Of a stretch of DNA of 64,000 bases, positions 10,971-20,928 are shown piece after piece. A program made the position numbers and the translations under genes. The notes under the pieces are model-generated. The model ran no database searches. It was not told the DNA's origin and saw nothing but the letters and a program-made list of their open reading frames with translations. Source of the stretch: DASRDS01 sp035570055 (GTDB lineage Bacteria; Gemmatimonadota; Gemmatimonadetes; Gemmatimonadales; Gemmatimonadaceae); the NCBI GenBank assembly GCA_035570055.1, contig DATMLM010000047.1:1-64000 (forward strand). Reading direction: 5' to 3'. Position 1 is the first letter of the stretch; each line of letters begins with the position of its first letter.

Positions 10971-13327
10971 TGAGCGAGAACGGGGCCGGTTCTGGCGCCG
11001 AGACGGCAGCCCGAGAGACGACGCTCCGCGATGTCTTCGCGGCGACTCGCCGTCGTCGGGGAGCCGCGTTCGCCATCTTCGCCGTCGTGGTCTCGGTTGG
11101 CACGTGGAAAACCATGACCGAAGAGCGAGTCTACGTCGCGGCGGTCACGGTCCGCGTTCAACAGAACACGCAGTCGCCGATGGCGGGCGTGCCCGTCTCG
11201 ACCCCCGACTACGACTTCCGGGTCGACCCGCTCGTCTCGGAGCAGCAGGTCATCAAGAGCAAGCTGATCGCCACGCGGACGGCCGAGGCGGCGGGCGCCC
11301 GGCTCATCGTCGTGCAACCACAGCGCCTGCTGCTGAGCACCTTGGTCGGCGAGAACCCGATTATCGTGAAGCCCCAAGCGCGCGATGCGGATTATCGCCT
11401 GACCCTGTCGGACAGCACCTATCTCATTCGGCAGGGCACGACTCGCTATGGTCCCGTCAAGTACGGCGCGCCGCTCGAAGCCGGCGACATCTCGATCACG
11501 ATACCAGGTCGCCCCGGCATCAAAACGCGTGATGTCCTCTTGCGCGTCGCGTCGCTCGACGCCGTCGCCCAGGATCTCCAGGGATTGATCGCCACGCGCG
11601 TGCTGGCCCAAACCGACATCATCGAGATTTCGGTCTTCGGCACCGATCCGGTACGCGTGCGAGACATGGCGAACGACCTGGCCCAGGTGTACGGCGACTA
11701 CTCGAAGGAGCAGGGGCTGATCACGGCGGCCGCCCGCTCCGCGTTCATCCGCACCGCGCTGACCGAGCAGGGCCAGCAGCTCGCGCAAGCACAAGACTCG
11801 TTGCGCCGGTTCCAGGAACACAATCAGTCGTCGGACGTCAGCGCCGAAGCAACGGCGATTCTCCAGGCCATCTATTCGTACGACACGAAGCGTGGCGAGC
11901 TGACGCTCCAACAGCGCGTCTATCAGGAGCTGGTCGGGAAGCTGGAGCAGACCGATACGACCGATATCGAGATGCGGAAGCTCGTTGGCACCGATGCGGT
12001 GAAAGACAACCGCGCGGTCGCCGATCTGTATCAGCGATGGTTCGACCTGGAACGCATCCGCCAACAGTTGATGCTGACCCGGAACGGCAAGAATCGCGAC
12101 GTGCAAGCGATCGATAGTACGATCGCGGCCACGAAAACGTACCTCAAGAACGCGAGCGGCCTCTATCTCCAGAGCCTGGCCAGTCGTGTCGCATCGATCG
12201 ACACGAACATCGCCGACCTCCGGCATCAGGCCGAACAGTTCCCGCCCCTCGTCGCGCGGCAGGCCCGGTTGGACGAGAACGTGCACACGATGCAGGCGGG
12301 GTACGAGAATCTGCTGTCGCAGTATCAGTTGTCGCGTATCGGCGAATCCGCGGAGACCGGGCGCGTTCGGGTCATCGACGCCGCCGTGCTCCCGACGGTT
12401 CCGATATCACCACACCGGAAGCGGTCCGTCTTCCTCGCTGCCGTGATCGGTATCGCGCTCGCCGTCGCGGGTGCCGCCTTGCTCGACCGATTCGACGACT
12501 CCGTGCAGACCCCGGACGAGATCCGCGATCGTCTCCACTTGCCGCTCCTGGGCTCGATTCCACGCGTCAAGCACACGCCGCAGCATGACGCGGCCCGGCT
12601 CGTGACGCACGTCGAGCCTCAGTCGCTCGTTGCCGAGGCGTTCCGTTCGCTGCGCACGAATATCGCGTTCGCCCGCGCGCACCAGGACTTGCGCACGATC
12701 GTCGTCACGAGCGCGGCGCCCGGAGATGGGAAGTCCACGATCGCCGTCAACCTGGCCACGACCTTCGCTCAACAAGGTCAGCGCACGTTGCTGATCGACG
12801 CCGACCTCCGCCGCGCGGTCATCGACCGCACGTTCGACATTCCGCGGAGCCCGGGGTTGACCGAGTTCCTCGTCGGCAGCCACACGCTGGAATCAGTCGC
12901 TCGGGAGACCGATGTTCCCAATTTGTTCATTCTGCCGAGCGGGCACTTTCCCCCGAACCCATCGGAGCTGCTCGGCTCCCAGCAGATGCGCGCGGGGCTC
13001 GAGGCGGCGACGAAAGCGTTCGACATGGTGTTGATCGATTCGCCGCCGGTGCTGGCCGTCACCGACGCGTCGGTGCTCTCGGCGCACGTCGACGGCACCA
13101 TTATCGTCGTCCGGCTCGGGGTGTCCGCTCGTGAGGCGGTCAGCCGCTCCGTGTCACAACTCCGCGTCGTCAATGGCCGGATCCTCGGCGCGGTGCTCAA
13201 CGCGGTCGATTTCCGATCGAGCGCGTATCACGGCGGGTACGGTTACTACTATCAACGGTTTTACGGAGATGAATCCGACGGCAAGCGCGGAAAGCGTGGA
13301 AAACGACGCGCGAGCCGTGTAGGCTAA
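10970..13327 (+). CDS. Wzc-like polysaccharide co-polymerase and BY-kinase
   Basis: Inner-membrane polysaccharide co-polymerase fused to a cytoplasmic tyrosine autokinase, 785 residues. Order: first membrane helix near residues 25-45, Wzz-type periplasmic region with long coiled coil (about 250-450), second helix near 485-505, then the BY-kinase. Kinase motifs are Walker A APGDGKST (A583-T590), Walker A' LLIDADLRR and Walker B MVLIDSPPVL. The tail holds a tyrosine cluster (YHGGYGYYYQRFYG) followed by a basic end, the usual autophosphorylation site. It directly follows the export protein, a normal Wza-Wzc pairing that controls chain length. No matching low-molecular-weight tyrosine phosphatase is seen in the window. 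Confidence 0.93.
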   Translation: MSENGAGSGAETAARETTLRDVFAATRRRRGAAFAIFAVVVSVGTWKTMTEERVYVAAVTVRVQQNTQSPMAGVPVSTPDYDFRVDPLVSEQQVIKSKLIATRTAEAAGARLIVVQPQRLLLSTLVGENPIIVKPQARDADYRLTLSDSTYLIRQGTTRYGPVKYGAPLEAGDISITIPGRPGIKTRDVLLRVASLDAVAQDLQGLIATRVLAQTDIIEISVFGTDPVRVRDMANDLAQVYGDYSKEQGLITAAARSAFIRTALTEQGQQLAQAQDSLRRFQEHNQSSDVSAEATAILQAIYSYDTKRGELTLQQRVYQELVGKLEQTDTTDIEMRKLVGTDAVKDNRAVADLYQRWFDLERIRQQLMLTRNGKNRDVQAIDSTIAATKTYLKNASGLYLQSLASRVASIDTNIADLRHQAEQFPPLVARQARLDENVHTMQAGYENLLSQYQLSRIGESAETGRVRVIDAAVLPTVPISPHRKRSVFLAAVIGIALAVAGAALLDRFDDSVQTPDEIRDRLHLPLLGSIPRVKHTPQHDAARLVTHVEPQSLVAEAFRSLRTNIAFARAHQDLRTIVVTSAAPGDGKSTIAVNLATTFAQQGQRTLLIDADLRRAVIDRTFDIPRSPGLTEFLVGSHTLESVARETDVPNLFILPSGHFPPNPSELLGSQQMRAGLEAATKAFDMVLIDSPPVLAVTDASVLSAHVDGTIIVVRLGVSAREAVSRSVSQLRVVNGRILGAVLNAVDFRSSAYHGGYGYYYQRFYGDESDGKRGKRGKRRASRVG
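13320..13325 (+). promoter_or_regulatory. Possible -10 element for a leaderless ugd transcript
   Basis: TAGGCT, six bases before the ugd ATG, overlapping the end of the kinase gene. No ribosome-binding site precedes that ATG. It fits the TANNNT pattern seen before several genes here. Because it lies in coding sequence it may be chance. Confidence 0.25.
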
Positions 13328-13331
13328 TGCG

Positions 13332-14633
13332 ATGAATATTACCGTCGTGGGAAGCGGATACGTCGGCCTCGTGGTCGGTGCGTGTCTGGCCGAAACCGGG
13401 AACGACGTCGTCTGCGCCGACGTGGATCCAAATAAAATCGAGGGACTGAAGCACAATCGTCTCCCGATCTACGAGCCCGGCCTCGAGCCGCTCGTCGAGC
13501 GCAACCAACACCAGTCGCGCCTCTTGTTCACGACGGATATCCCGCACGCGATCTCATCCGCGCACGTGGTATTCATCGCGGTTGGCACGCCGCCGGATGA
13601 AGATGGCTCCGCCGACCTCCGTCACGTGCTCGCCGTCGCCGAGGAAATCGGCAAGCACATGAAGCGAGAGTTGGTCGTCGTCACCAAGTCGACGGTTCCC
13701 GTGGGCACCGCCGGAAAAGTCGCCGATGCCATCAGCAAGCACGCGAAGCACCGGTTCCACATGTGCAGCAACCCGGAATTCTTGAAAGAGGGCGCTGCCG
13801 TCGATGATTTCATGAAACCGGATCGCGTCGTCCTCGGTGTCGCCTCGGATTTCGCGCGGTCGGTCATGGCCGAGCTCTACGCGCCATTCGTTCGCACCGG
13901 GAAGCCGATCATCTTCATGGACATCGCCTCGGCCGAGATGACCAAATACGCGGCCAACGCGATGCTCGCGACCCGCATCTCGTTCATGAACGAAATCGCG
14001 CGACTGTGCGAAACGATCGGCGCCAACATTGATGCGGTCCGCCGGGGCATCGGCAGCGACGATCGGATCGGGCCATCGTTCTTGTTCCCGGGCCCTGGCT
14101 ACGGCGGCTCGTGCTTCCCGAAAGACGTCCAGGCACTGATTCGTACCGCGCAACAGGTCCACGTCCCGCTCGAAGTCGTCTCGGCGGTCGAAAAAGCGAA
14201 CGAGCGTCAAAAGCACGTCCTGTTCGAAAAAACAACGAAGGCCCTGGGTGGCTCGATCAAGGGCTCGTTGATCGCGCTCTGGGGCCTGGCATTCAAGCCC
14301 CAGACCGACGACATGCGCGAAGCCCCGGCGCTGACGCTGATCGATGAGTTGCTGGCGGCTGGGGCCACGGTGAAAGCGCACGACCCGGTCGCCGAGCACG
14401 AAGCGCGGCGACGACTCGGCGATCGCATCGCCTACGCCGATTCGAATTACGATGCCGCACACGGCGCCGATGCGCTCATCGTCGTCACCGACTGGAACGA
14501 GTATCGCCACCCGGATTTCCGGCGGATCAAGCAGGCGCTGAAGCGCCCGGTCTTGATCGACGGTCGCAACCTCTACGACCCGCAACAGATGCGCACCCTC
14601 GGCTTCACGTACGACTCGATCGGACGCGTCTGA
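13332..14633 (+). CDS. ugd: UDP-glucose 6-dehydrogenase
   Basis: UDP-glucose dehydrogenase of 433 residues that makes UDP-glucuronate. The N-terminal Rossmann motif is VVGSGYVGLVVGACLAE. The catalytic cysteine is C261 in GPGYGGSCFPKDVQAL. The C-terminal domain has LWGLAFKPQTDDMREAP and the closing DGRNLYDP. It is followed four bases later by a UDP-glucuronate decarboxylase, so its product is likely turned into UDP-xylose. No Shine-Dalgarno sequence is visible before the ATG. Confidence 0.95.
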   Translation: MNITVVGSGYVGLVVGACLAETGNDVVCADVDPNKIEGLKHNRLPIYEPGLEPLVERNQHQSRLLFTTDIPHAISSAHVVFIAVGTPPDEDGSADLRHVLAVAEEIGKHMKRELVVVTKSTVPVGTAGKVADAISKHAKHRFHMCSNPEFLKEGAAVDDFMKPDRVVLGVASDFARSVMAELYAPFVRTGKPIIFMDIASAEMTKYAANAMLATRISFMNEIARLCETIGANIDAVRRGIGSDDRIGPSFLFPGPGYGGSCFPKDVQALIRTAQQVHVPLEVVSAVEKANERQKHVLFEKTTKALGGSIKGSLIALWGLAFKPQTDDMREAPALTLIDELLAAGATVKAHDPVAEHEARRRLGDRIAYADSNYDAAHGADALIVVTDWNEYRHPDFRRIKQALKRPVLIDGRNLYDPQQMRTLGFTYDSIGRV

Positions 14634-14637
14634 GCCC

Positions 14638-15591
14638 ATGCGTGTCTTGATCACCGGCGCGGCCGGGTTCCTCGGCTCCCACCTGGCGGACCGATTCCTG
14701 GCCGAAGGCCATGCAGTCGTCGGATTGGACAATTTCGTGACTGGTCATCCGGACAACATCGCGCACTTGATGGGTCGTCCGGATTTCGAGTTCCTGCGGC
14801 ACAACATCTCGACCTACACGTTCGTGGCCGGCCCGCTCGACGGCGTGCTGCACTTCGCCTCCCCCGCGAGCCCGGTCGACTACCTCGAGCATCCCATCCC
14901 GACGCTCAAGGTTGGGGCGCTGGGCACCCACAATGCCCTGGGCCTCGCCAAAGCCAAAGGCGCCCGGTTCTTCCTGGCATCCACGTCGGAAGTCTACGGC
15001 GACCCGCTCGTGCACCCCCAAACGGAGTCCTATTGGGGGAATGTCAATCCGATCGGACCGCGTGGCGTGTATGACGAGGCCAAACGGTACGCCGAGGCGA
15101 TGACCATGGCCTATCATCGCTTTCACGGGATCGACACGCGCATCGTCCGCATTTTCAACACCTATGGCCCGCGGATGCGCCCACGGGATGGCCGCGTCGT
15201 ATCCAACTTCATCGTCCAGGCGCTGACCGGCGAGCCGATCACGATTTACGGCAACGGCTCGCAGACCCGCAGCTTCTGTTACGTCGACGACGAGGTCGAG
15301 GGGATCTACCGCCTCTTCATGCGGGGCGACGCCGAGCCGACGAACATCGGCAATCCGGACGAGTACACGGTGAAACAACTCGCGGAGATCGTCGTCGAGT
15401 TGACGGGCACCAAGTCCCCGATCGTGTACCGCGACCTGCCTGAAGATGACCCCAAAGTTCGCCGCCCCGATATCACGCGCGCGTGCGGTCTCCTCGGCTG
15501 GACCCCAAAGGTCCCGGTCCGCGAAGGCGTCGCAAAGACCATCGAGTACTTCCGGGGACTCATCGGAGCAGGCCGCGTGGGACCGGCCTGA
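14638..15591 (+). CDS. uxs: UDP-glucuronate decarboxylase (UDP-xylose synthase)
   Basis: Extended short-chain dehydrogenase of 317 residues, UXS type, converting UDP-glucuronate to UDP-xylose with bound NAD. The nucleotide motif is TGAAGFLGSHLADRF near residue 6. Further hallmarks are HFASPASPVDYLEHP near 80, STSEVYGDPLVHPQTE near 117, and the catalytic YDEAKRYAEA near 148. RIFNTYGPRMRPRDGRVVSNF lies near 170. The location right after ugd supports the role. Its stop abuts the GTG of the next gene. Confidence 0.93.
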   Translation: MRVLITGAAGFLGSHLADRFLAEGHAVVGLDNFVTGHPDNIAHLMGRPDFEFLRHNISTYTFVAGPLDGVLHFASPASPVDYLEHPIPTLKVGALGTHNALGLAKAKGARFFLASTSEVYGDPLVHPQTESYWGNVNPIGPRGVYDEAKRYAEAMTMAYHRFHGIDTRIVRIFNTYGPRMRPRDGRVVSNFIVQALTGEPITIYGNGSQTRSFCYVDDEVEGIYRLFMRGDAEPTNIGNPDEYTVKQLAEIVVELTGTKSPIVYRDLPEDDPKVRRPDITRACGLLGWTPKVPVREGVAKTIEYFRGLIGAGRVGPA

Positions 15592-16320
15592 GTGAGCGGC
15601 TCGTCGCGTGAACTAATTGACCTGGCGCCTGATGCCCTGGAGCGGGCTCGCGAGCGCTTCGCCGTTCGCGATTATCACGGCGCGGTGCTGCTCCTTCAAG
15701 AGGTGATCGGAAGTGGTATTGGCTACGCCGACGCCTACAACCTGTTCGGGTTGTCCCTCGCGATGGTGGACCGTCCCAACGAGGCGCTGACCGCGTTCGA
15801 CCAGGCGCTGGAGCGAAACCAGCTGTACGTCGAGGCGCACCTCAACCGCGCGGTGCTGCTCAACGGCCTGGGTCGGACCGAGGAAGCCGCGGCGTCGTTC
15901 GCGATCGCCGAGGCGCTCGGTCGCCCGGACGAGACCGGATTCCCGGTCGTGGTCGGCAATCGCCTCGCCAACGCGCACGCCGCGCTCGGGGACGAGTACC
16001 GGAATGCCGGAGCCCACGAAGAGGCTATCGCCCAATATCAGCGTGCGCTTCAGCTCCGGCCTGGGTATGTCGACATCGGGCTGTCCCTCGCCCGCACACA
16101 GCTCGAAGCACAACAGTACGAGGCGGCTGCCCGGGCACTCGACGCCGTGCTCGCGGTCCGGCCGACGCTCCTGGACGCCCTCTTGCTGCGCGGTCTGGCC
16201 TCCTATCTTCATGGAGAGCACGCCACGGCCGGTCGGGTCTGGGACCGGGCCGCGGAGGTACATCCCGGCGATCCGCGGGTAGAAACCTATCGATCGATGC
16301 TGGCCCGCCAGGGTCTCTAA
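15592..16320 (+). CDS. TPR-repeat protein
   Basis: Soluble protein of 242 residues made almost wholly of tetratricopeptide repeats; pairs such as YNLFGLSLAMVDRPNEALTAF and GDEYRNAGAHEEAIAQYQRAL are visible. There is no signal peptide or membrane helix. The GTG start touches the uxs stop (TGAGTG), so it is probably the last gene of the polysaccharide transcript. A TPR protein here could scaffold the assembly machinery, but the sequence gives no specific function. Confidence 0.75.
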   Translation: MSGSSRELIDLAPDALERARERFAVRDYHGAVLLLQEVIGSGIGYADAYNLFGLSLAMVDRPNEALTAFDQALERNQLYVEAHLNRAVLLNGLGRTEEAAASFAIAEALGRPDETGFPVVVGNRLANAHAALGDEYRNAGAHEEAIAQYQRALQLRPGYVDIGLSLARTQLEAQQYEAAARALDAVLAVRPTLLDALLLRGLASYLHGEHATAGRVWDRAAEVHPGDPRVETYRSMLARQGL

Positions 16321-16327
16321 TCAGCCA

Positions 16328-16333
16328 TATTAC
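16328..16333 (+). promoter_or_regulatory. Weak -10-like element before bamD
   Basis: TATTAC, six bases before the bamD ATG, in the 19-base gap after the TPR gene. No ribosome-binding site lies between. It matches the leaderless-type spacing seen elsewhere in the window, except that the last position is C rather than T. Confidence 0.25.
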
Positions 16334-16339
16334 GGGTAC

Positions 16340-17110
16340 ATGCGGTTCTTGCGCAGATACTATGTCGTGACCGCCGCGTTCGGCTTGGCTGCCTGCGCGG
16401 GGCACTTGGACGTGGCCAAGTTCAAGGGCACGAACGAGGAGCTGTACTCTCGGTCGCTGAAGGCCTTCACGAAGCACAACTGGGACGATGCGGTCGCGGG
16501 GTTCGAAAAATTGACCCTGGAGCTGCCCGCGCACGACACCTTGTTGTCGCGCTCCCAGTACTATCTCGGCGAAGCCCACGAGCATCGCGCGGAGTACTTG
16601 CTGGCCGCCCAGAGTTATTCACGGTTGGCCGAGTCGTTCCCCGATGACTCGTTGGCCGACCGCGCGCTGTACAATGCCGGCCGCAGCTACCAGAAGATGT
16701 GGCATCGCCCCGCGCTCGATGCCTCGAACGGCGAGGCGGCGCTGACGTCCTACCAGCAGCTCCTGTCGCTGTATCCGGGCTCGGCCCTCGCCGCTGACGC
16801 GAACAATCAGATCGGCCGCCTCGACGAGTGGTTCGCGCAGAAGGATTACGCGAACGGCGTCCACTACTTCAAGCGCCACGCGTACGACTCGGCGATCATC
16901 TATCTCAAAGACGTGGTCAAGAATTATCCGACGACGGCGACCGCCCGCCGCGCCCAGCTCAAGCTCGTCGACGCCTATCGCGCGATCCGATATCGCGACG
17001 ACGCGAACGACGTCTGCGCGCAGTTGCGGGCCGCCTTTCCGGGAGACCGCGAAGTCCGCGAACGGTGCGGCGTCGCCACCGCCAGCGTGCAGAGCGGCTC
17101 CAAGCCGTAA
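16340..17110 (+). CDS. bamD: Outer-membrane assembly lipoprotein BamD
   Basis: Lipoprotein of 256 residues, BamD family, part of the BAM complex that folds outer-membrane barrels. The signal sequence ends in a lipobox with the lipidated cysteine at C19 (LAAC). TPR-like pairs follow: ELYSRSLKAFTKHNWDDAV, SQYYLGEAHEHRAEYLLAAQ, and the BamD-like DANNQIGRLDEWFAQKDYAN with paired cysteines C219 and C239 near the end. Length and repeat layout fit BamD. A YbgF-like lipoprotein is a less likely alternative. Confidence 0.85.
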   Translation: MRFLRRYYVVTAAFGLAACAGHLDVAKFKGTNEELYSRSLKAFTKHNWDDAVAGFEKLTLELPAHDTLLSRSQYYLGEAHEHRAEYLLAAQSYSRLAESFPDDSLADRALYNAGRSYQKMWHRPALDASNGEAALTSYQQLLSLYPGSALAADANNQIGRLDEWFAQKDYANGVHYFKRHAYDSAIIYLKDVVKNYPTTATARRAQLKLVDAYRAIRYRDDANDVCAQLRAAFPGDREVRERCGVATASVQSGSKP

Positions 17111-17121
17111 CCGACGTAGAG

Positions 17122-17724
17122 GTGCGCCTCGGCATCTTCGGTGGCACCTTCGACCCGCCGCACATCGGTCATCTGCTCGTGGCAACGGATGCGTTCGAGG
17201 CCTTGTCCCTCACGCGACTCATGTTCGTTCCAACCGGTCGCCAGCCGTTGAAGGCGGATGTCGTCACCGCGCCGGCCGCCGCGCGGCTCGCCATGACACG
17301 CCGGCTCATCGGCGACGACGAGCGGTTCGGCGTCGACTCCATCGAAATCGACCGGGATGGGTTATCTTTCACCATCGACACGTTGAGGGCCTTCGCGGAG
17401 CGTGAGCCGGAGGCCGAGCGGTATTTCCTGCTGGGCGCCGATGCCTGGCGCTCGTTTCCGCGTTGGCGCTCCCCCGACGAGATCATGCGACTGGCGACCG
17501 TAGTGGTGCTGACGCGAGGCGGCGAGCCGATCGGCCCCGCCTCGTCCGGCCTGCGGGCGCCGCGCGTGTTGCCGACGCGTCGGATCGACGTCTCGTCGAC
17601 CGAGATCCGCTCTCGCGTGCGCGCCGGGTTGTCGTTGCGCGGCTTCGTGCCCGAGGCGGTGCGGGACTACATCGAAGAGAACGGTTTGTACCTCGAGGAC
17701 GGGTATGCTGAAACGGCTGATTAG
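17122..17724 (+). CDS. nadD: Nicotinate-nucleotide adenylyltransferase
   Basis: NadD, 200 residues, makes deamido-NAD+ from nicotinate mononucleotide and ATP. The nucleotidyltransferase signature GGTFDPPHIGHL begins at residue 7 and the second motif SSTEIRSRVRAG lies near 157. GRQPLK and FLLGADAW are also typical. The GTG at 17122 gives the normal NadD N-terminus right before the signature. The open frame extends upstream to 16828 but only as a shadow of bamD. Its end overlaps secA by 20 bases. Confidence 0.93.
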   Translation: MRLGIFGGTFDPPHIGHLLVATDAFEALSLTRLMFVPTGRQPLKADVVTAPAAARLAMTRRLIGDDERFGVDSIEIDRDGLSFTIDTLRAFAEREPEAERYFLLGADAWRSFPRWRSPDEIMRLATVVVLTRGGEPIGPASSGLRAPRVLPTRRIDVSSTEIRSRVRAGLSLRGFVPEAVRDYIEENGLYLEDGYAETAD

Positions 17725-20700
17725 CGGGGTCTTCGGAACCCGTCACGAACGCGAACGAAAGCGCATCCAACCGCTCGTTGATGCCATCAATGAGCACTAT
17801 GAGCGGCTGCATGGCGTGTCAGACGAAGAGTTGCGCGGTCAGACCGCCAAGTTCCGCGCGATCCTGGCCGAACGCACGACGGATCTCGAATCCCGTGTCA
17901 ACGATCTGAAGGCCCAAAAGCGCAGCGCCGCGGATCCCGCCGAGCGTGACCGGCTCGATATCGAGCTGATAGGAAACGATGGTCGCGGTGGCGCCGAAGG
18001 CGCCCTGCGTGAAGCGACCTCGGATGCGCTGTACGAGATGCTGCCGGAGGCGTTCGCGACGGTGCGCGAGGCCTCCCGTCGGCTCGTCGGCACGACGGTC
18101 CTGGTGACCGGCCACGACATCGAGTGGAACATGGTGCCGTACGATGTCCAGCTCATGGGCGGCATCGAGCTCCACCTGGGCAAGATCGCCGAGATGGCGA
18201 CGGGCGAGGGCAAGACGCTGGTCGCCACGCTGCCACTGTACCTGAACGCGCTGGCCGGCAAAGGCGCGCATCTCGTGACGGTGAACACGTACCTGGCCCG
18301 GCGCGACTCCCAATGGATGGGTCACGTCTACACGTACCTGGGCCTGACGGTCGGGTGTCTCGATGACACCGAGCCGGGGACGCCGGAACGACGCGCGGCG
18401 TACCTCTGCGACATCACGTATGGCACGAACAACGAGTTCGGGTTCGACTATCTCCGCGACAACATGGTCGTGTCGCTGGAGCAACGCGTGCAACGCAGCC
18501 ACACGTACGCGATTGTCGACGAAGTCGACTCGGTCCTGATCGACGAGGCCCGAACCCCGCTGATCATCTCGGGCCCGGTCGGCAACGAGAGCGACGCCCA
18601 GTACGCCGAGTACAACGCGGCGATCGGCCGCCTGGTGCGCAAGCAGACGGACCTCGCGAACCAGCTCGTCTCCGAGGGCGAACGCCAGTTGGAGGCGGGC
18701 GAGTCGAGCGACGGTGGCCTCCTCCTCTACAAGGCGCAGCTCGGGAGCCCGAAGAACAAGCGCCTGCTCAAGATGCTGCAAGAGCAGGGTGTGAAGGCGC
18801 TCGTGCAGAAGGCGGAGCTCGACGTGATCGCCGATCGCCGGCTCCCGCCGAACAAGCAGCAGTTTCGCGATCTCGAAGACGACCTGTTGTTCGTCCTCGA
18901 CGAGCGGGGACATACGGTCCACCTGACCGATCGTGGCGTCGACTTCATGTCGCCCAACGACCACGATGCCTTCGTGCTCCCCGATATCTCGAGCGAGGTC
19001 CATCGCATCGAAAAGAACGAGTCGATGGCCCCGCAGGAGAAAATCGACGCCCGCCGGAAGATCGAGGGCGAGTACGCGGCCAAGAGCGAGAAGCTCAACA
19101 TCGTCCACCAGTTGCTCCGCGCGCACGCGCTCTATGAGCGCGACGTGAACTACGTCGTGCAAGACGGCCAGGTGCTGATCGTCGACGAGTTCACGGGACG
19201 CACGATGCCGGGCCGCCGCTGGTCCGAAGGGCTGCACCAGGCGGTCGAGGCCAAAGAAGGCGTGCAGGTGAAGGGCGAGACCCAGACGATGGCGACGATC
19301 ACCATCCAGAACTACTTCCGGATGTACGACAAGCTCGCCGGCATGACGGGTACCGCGGAGACGGAAGAGACCGAGTTCTTCGAGATTTACAAGTTGGACG
19401 TCTCGGTCATCCCGACGAACAAAAATGTCATTCGCGACGACCGCCACGATCTCGTCTACAAGACGCGCCGCGAGAAGTACAACGCCATTCTGGAAGAGAC
19501 GCGCCGCCTGCACGACCTCGGCTACCCCGTCTTGGTCGGCACCGTCAACGTCGAGGTATCGGAAACCCTGTCGCGCATGTTCAAGCGCGCGGGACTGCCA
19601 CACCAAGTCCTGAACGCCAAGTACCACCAGAAGGAGGCCGAGATCGTTGCCGGGGCCGGCCAGTCGGGCTCAGTGACGATCGCCACGAACATGGCCGGCC
19701 GCGGCACGGATATTAAGCTCGGTCCTGGAGTGACCGAGTCGAAGCCGTCCGTCGTCAAAGACGAAGACAACAAGCCGATCGACGTCGTCGAGTGCGGCGG
19801 GTTGCATATCATTGGCTCCGAGCGCCACGAGTCCCGTCGTATCGACCGGCAGTTGCGTGGTCGCGCGGGCCGTCAGGGAGATCCCGGCGCGTCGCAGTTC
19901 TTCCTGTCGCTCGAAGACGATCTGATGCGGTTGTTCGGCTCCGAGCGGATCGCGAAGCTGATGGACAGCATGGGTGCGCAAGAAGGCGAGATGCTGACGC
20001 ACCCGCTGATCACCCGGTCGATCGAGCAGGCGCAAAAGCGGGTCGAGCTGCAGCACTTCCAATCCCGAAAGCGGTTGCTCGAGTACGACGACGTCATGAA
20101 CCAGCAGCGCGAGGTCATCTACTCGCTGCGCACGTTCGCGCTCGAGGGCGGGGAAGAGCTCAAGGGCGAAGCCCAGCGCATGATCGAGAAAGCGGTCGGG
20201 CGGCGGGTCGAGATCGCGCTCGCCGAGTACGACTCGGATCCGGATATCGATCTGGGGCTCATCCGCCAAGAGCTGCTGATGCACTATCTCGTGACGGTGC
20301 CGGCGCTCGAGGCCGAGCTCCGCCCCGCGTCGATGTCCGACGCGGTTCGGGACGCAGTCGCGGCGGGGCATGAGGCGTTCTCGAACAAGATGACGAATCT
20401 CGCCGAGTTCGCCGATCAGCTGCTGTCGCTGGTCATGCTGCAGGTGCTCGACGAGAAGTGGAAGGATCACCTGTACGATCTCGACCAGCTCCGCGCGGGC
20501 ATCACGTATCGATCCTGGGGGCAGAAGGACCCGTTGATCGAGTACAAGCAGGAAGCGTACAGCATGTTCGTCGATCTCATGGCGGACATCTACAACACGT
20601 TCACCGAGCGCTTCCTGCGGGCCCAGATCGTCTTCCAACCCCCGGCGCCGCCTCCCCAATCCCAGTCCCAAGCGAGTCAAACGCAAACCGGCCGCAAGCC

Positions 20701-20926
20701 GACCAAGCGTTACGACGCGCTAGGGATGTTGGAGGACGTCCCCGAAGGGGAGGCCGAAAAACCAGAACCAGAAGCCGTGGACACGGGCCCAGCCGAATCC
20801 CCACCGTCCGGCCGGACGAAGTCCAAGCCAGACCCAGCCGTAAGCGCCTCAAACGTGGGCCGAAACGACCCGTGCCCCTGCGGATCGGGCAAGAAATACA
20901 AAAAGTGCCACGGGGTCGCTGCCTAG
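17705..20926 (+). CDS. secA: Preprotein translocase ATPase SecA
   Basis: SecA, 1073 residues, the cytoplasmic motor of the Sec translocon. The Walker A motif is TGEGKT (residues 166-171). Other hallmarks are the DEVDSVLIDEARTPLIISGP DEAD-box segment, DEFTGRTMPGRRWSEGLHQA, MAGRGTDIKLG and QLRGRAGRQGDPG. The C-terminus has a zinc-binding NDPCPCGSGKKYKKCHG. It is about 170 residues longer than the E. coli protein. Part of the excess is an extra lysine/glutamine-rich segment around residues 300-420, as seen in SecA of Bacteroidetes-like lineages. The gene begins inside the end of nadD. Confidence 0.98.
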   Translation: MLKRLISGVFGTRHERERKRIQPLVDAINEHYERLHGVSDEELRGQTAKFRAILAERTTDLESRVNDLKAQKRSAADPAERDRLDIELIGNDGRGGAEGALREATSDALYEMLPEAFATVREASRRLVGTTVLVTGHDIEWNMVPYDVQLMGGIELHLGKIAEMATGEGKTLVATLPLYLNALAGKGAHLVTVNTYLARRDSQWMGHVYTYLGLTVGCLDDTEPGTPERRAAYLCDITYGTNNEFGFDYLRDNMVVSLEQRVQRSHTYAIVDEVDSVLIDEARTPLIISGPVGNESDAQYAEYNAAIGRLVRKQTDLANQLVSEGERQLEAGESSDGGLLLYKAQLGSPKNKRLLKMLQEQGVKALVQKAELDVIADRRLPPNKQQFRDLEDDLLFVLDERGHTVHLTDRGVDFMSPNDHDAFVLPDISSEVHRIEKNESMAPQEKIDARRKIEGEYAAKSEKLNIVHQLLRAHALYERDVNYVVQDGQVLIVDEFTGRTMPGRRWSEGLHQAVEAKEGVQVKGETQTMATITIQNYFRMYDKLAGMTGTAETEETEFFEIYKLDVSVIPTNKNVIRDDRHDLVYKTRREKYNAILEETRRLHDLGYPVLVGTVNVEVSETLSRMFKRAGLPHQVLNAKYHQKEAEIVAGAGQSGSVTIATNMAGRGTDIKLGPGVTESKPSVVKDEDNKPIDVVECGGLHIIGSERHESRRIDRQLRGRAGRQGDPGASQFFLSLEDDLMRLFGSERIAKLMDSMGAQEGEMLTHPLITRSIEQAQKRVELQHFQSRKRLLEYDDVMNQQREVIYSLRTFALEGGEELKGEAQRMIEKAVGRRVEIALAEYDSDPDIDLGLIRQELLMHYLVTVPALEAELRPASMSDAVRDAVAAGHEAFSNKMTNLAEFADQLLSLVMLQVLDEKWKDHLYDLDQLRAGITYRSWGQKDPLIEYKQEAYSMFVDLMADIYNTFTERFLRAQIVFQPPAPPPQSQSQASQTQTGRKPTKRYDALGMLEDVPEGEAEKPEPEAVDTGPAESPPSGRTKSKPDPAVSASNVGRNDPCPCGSGKKYKKCHGVAA

Positions 20927-20928
20927 CG

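Noticed and set aside
17819..19627. 602-codon open frame on the minus strand opposite secA
   Set aside because: The sense strand encodes unmistakable SecA motifs throughout. The antisense product has no domain pattern.
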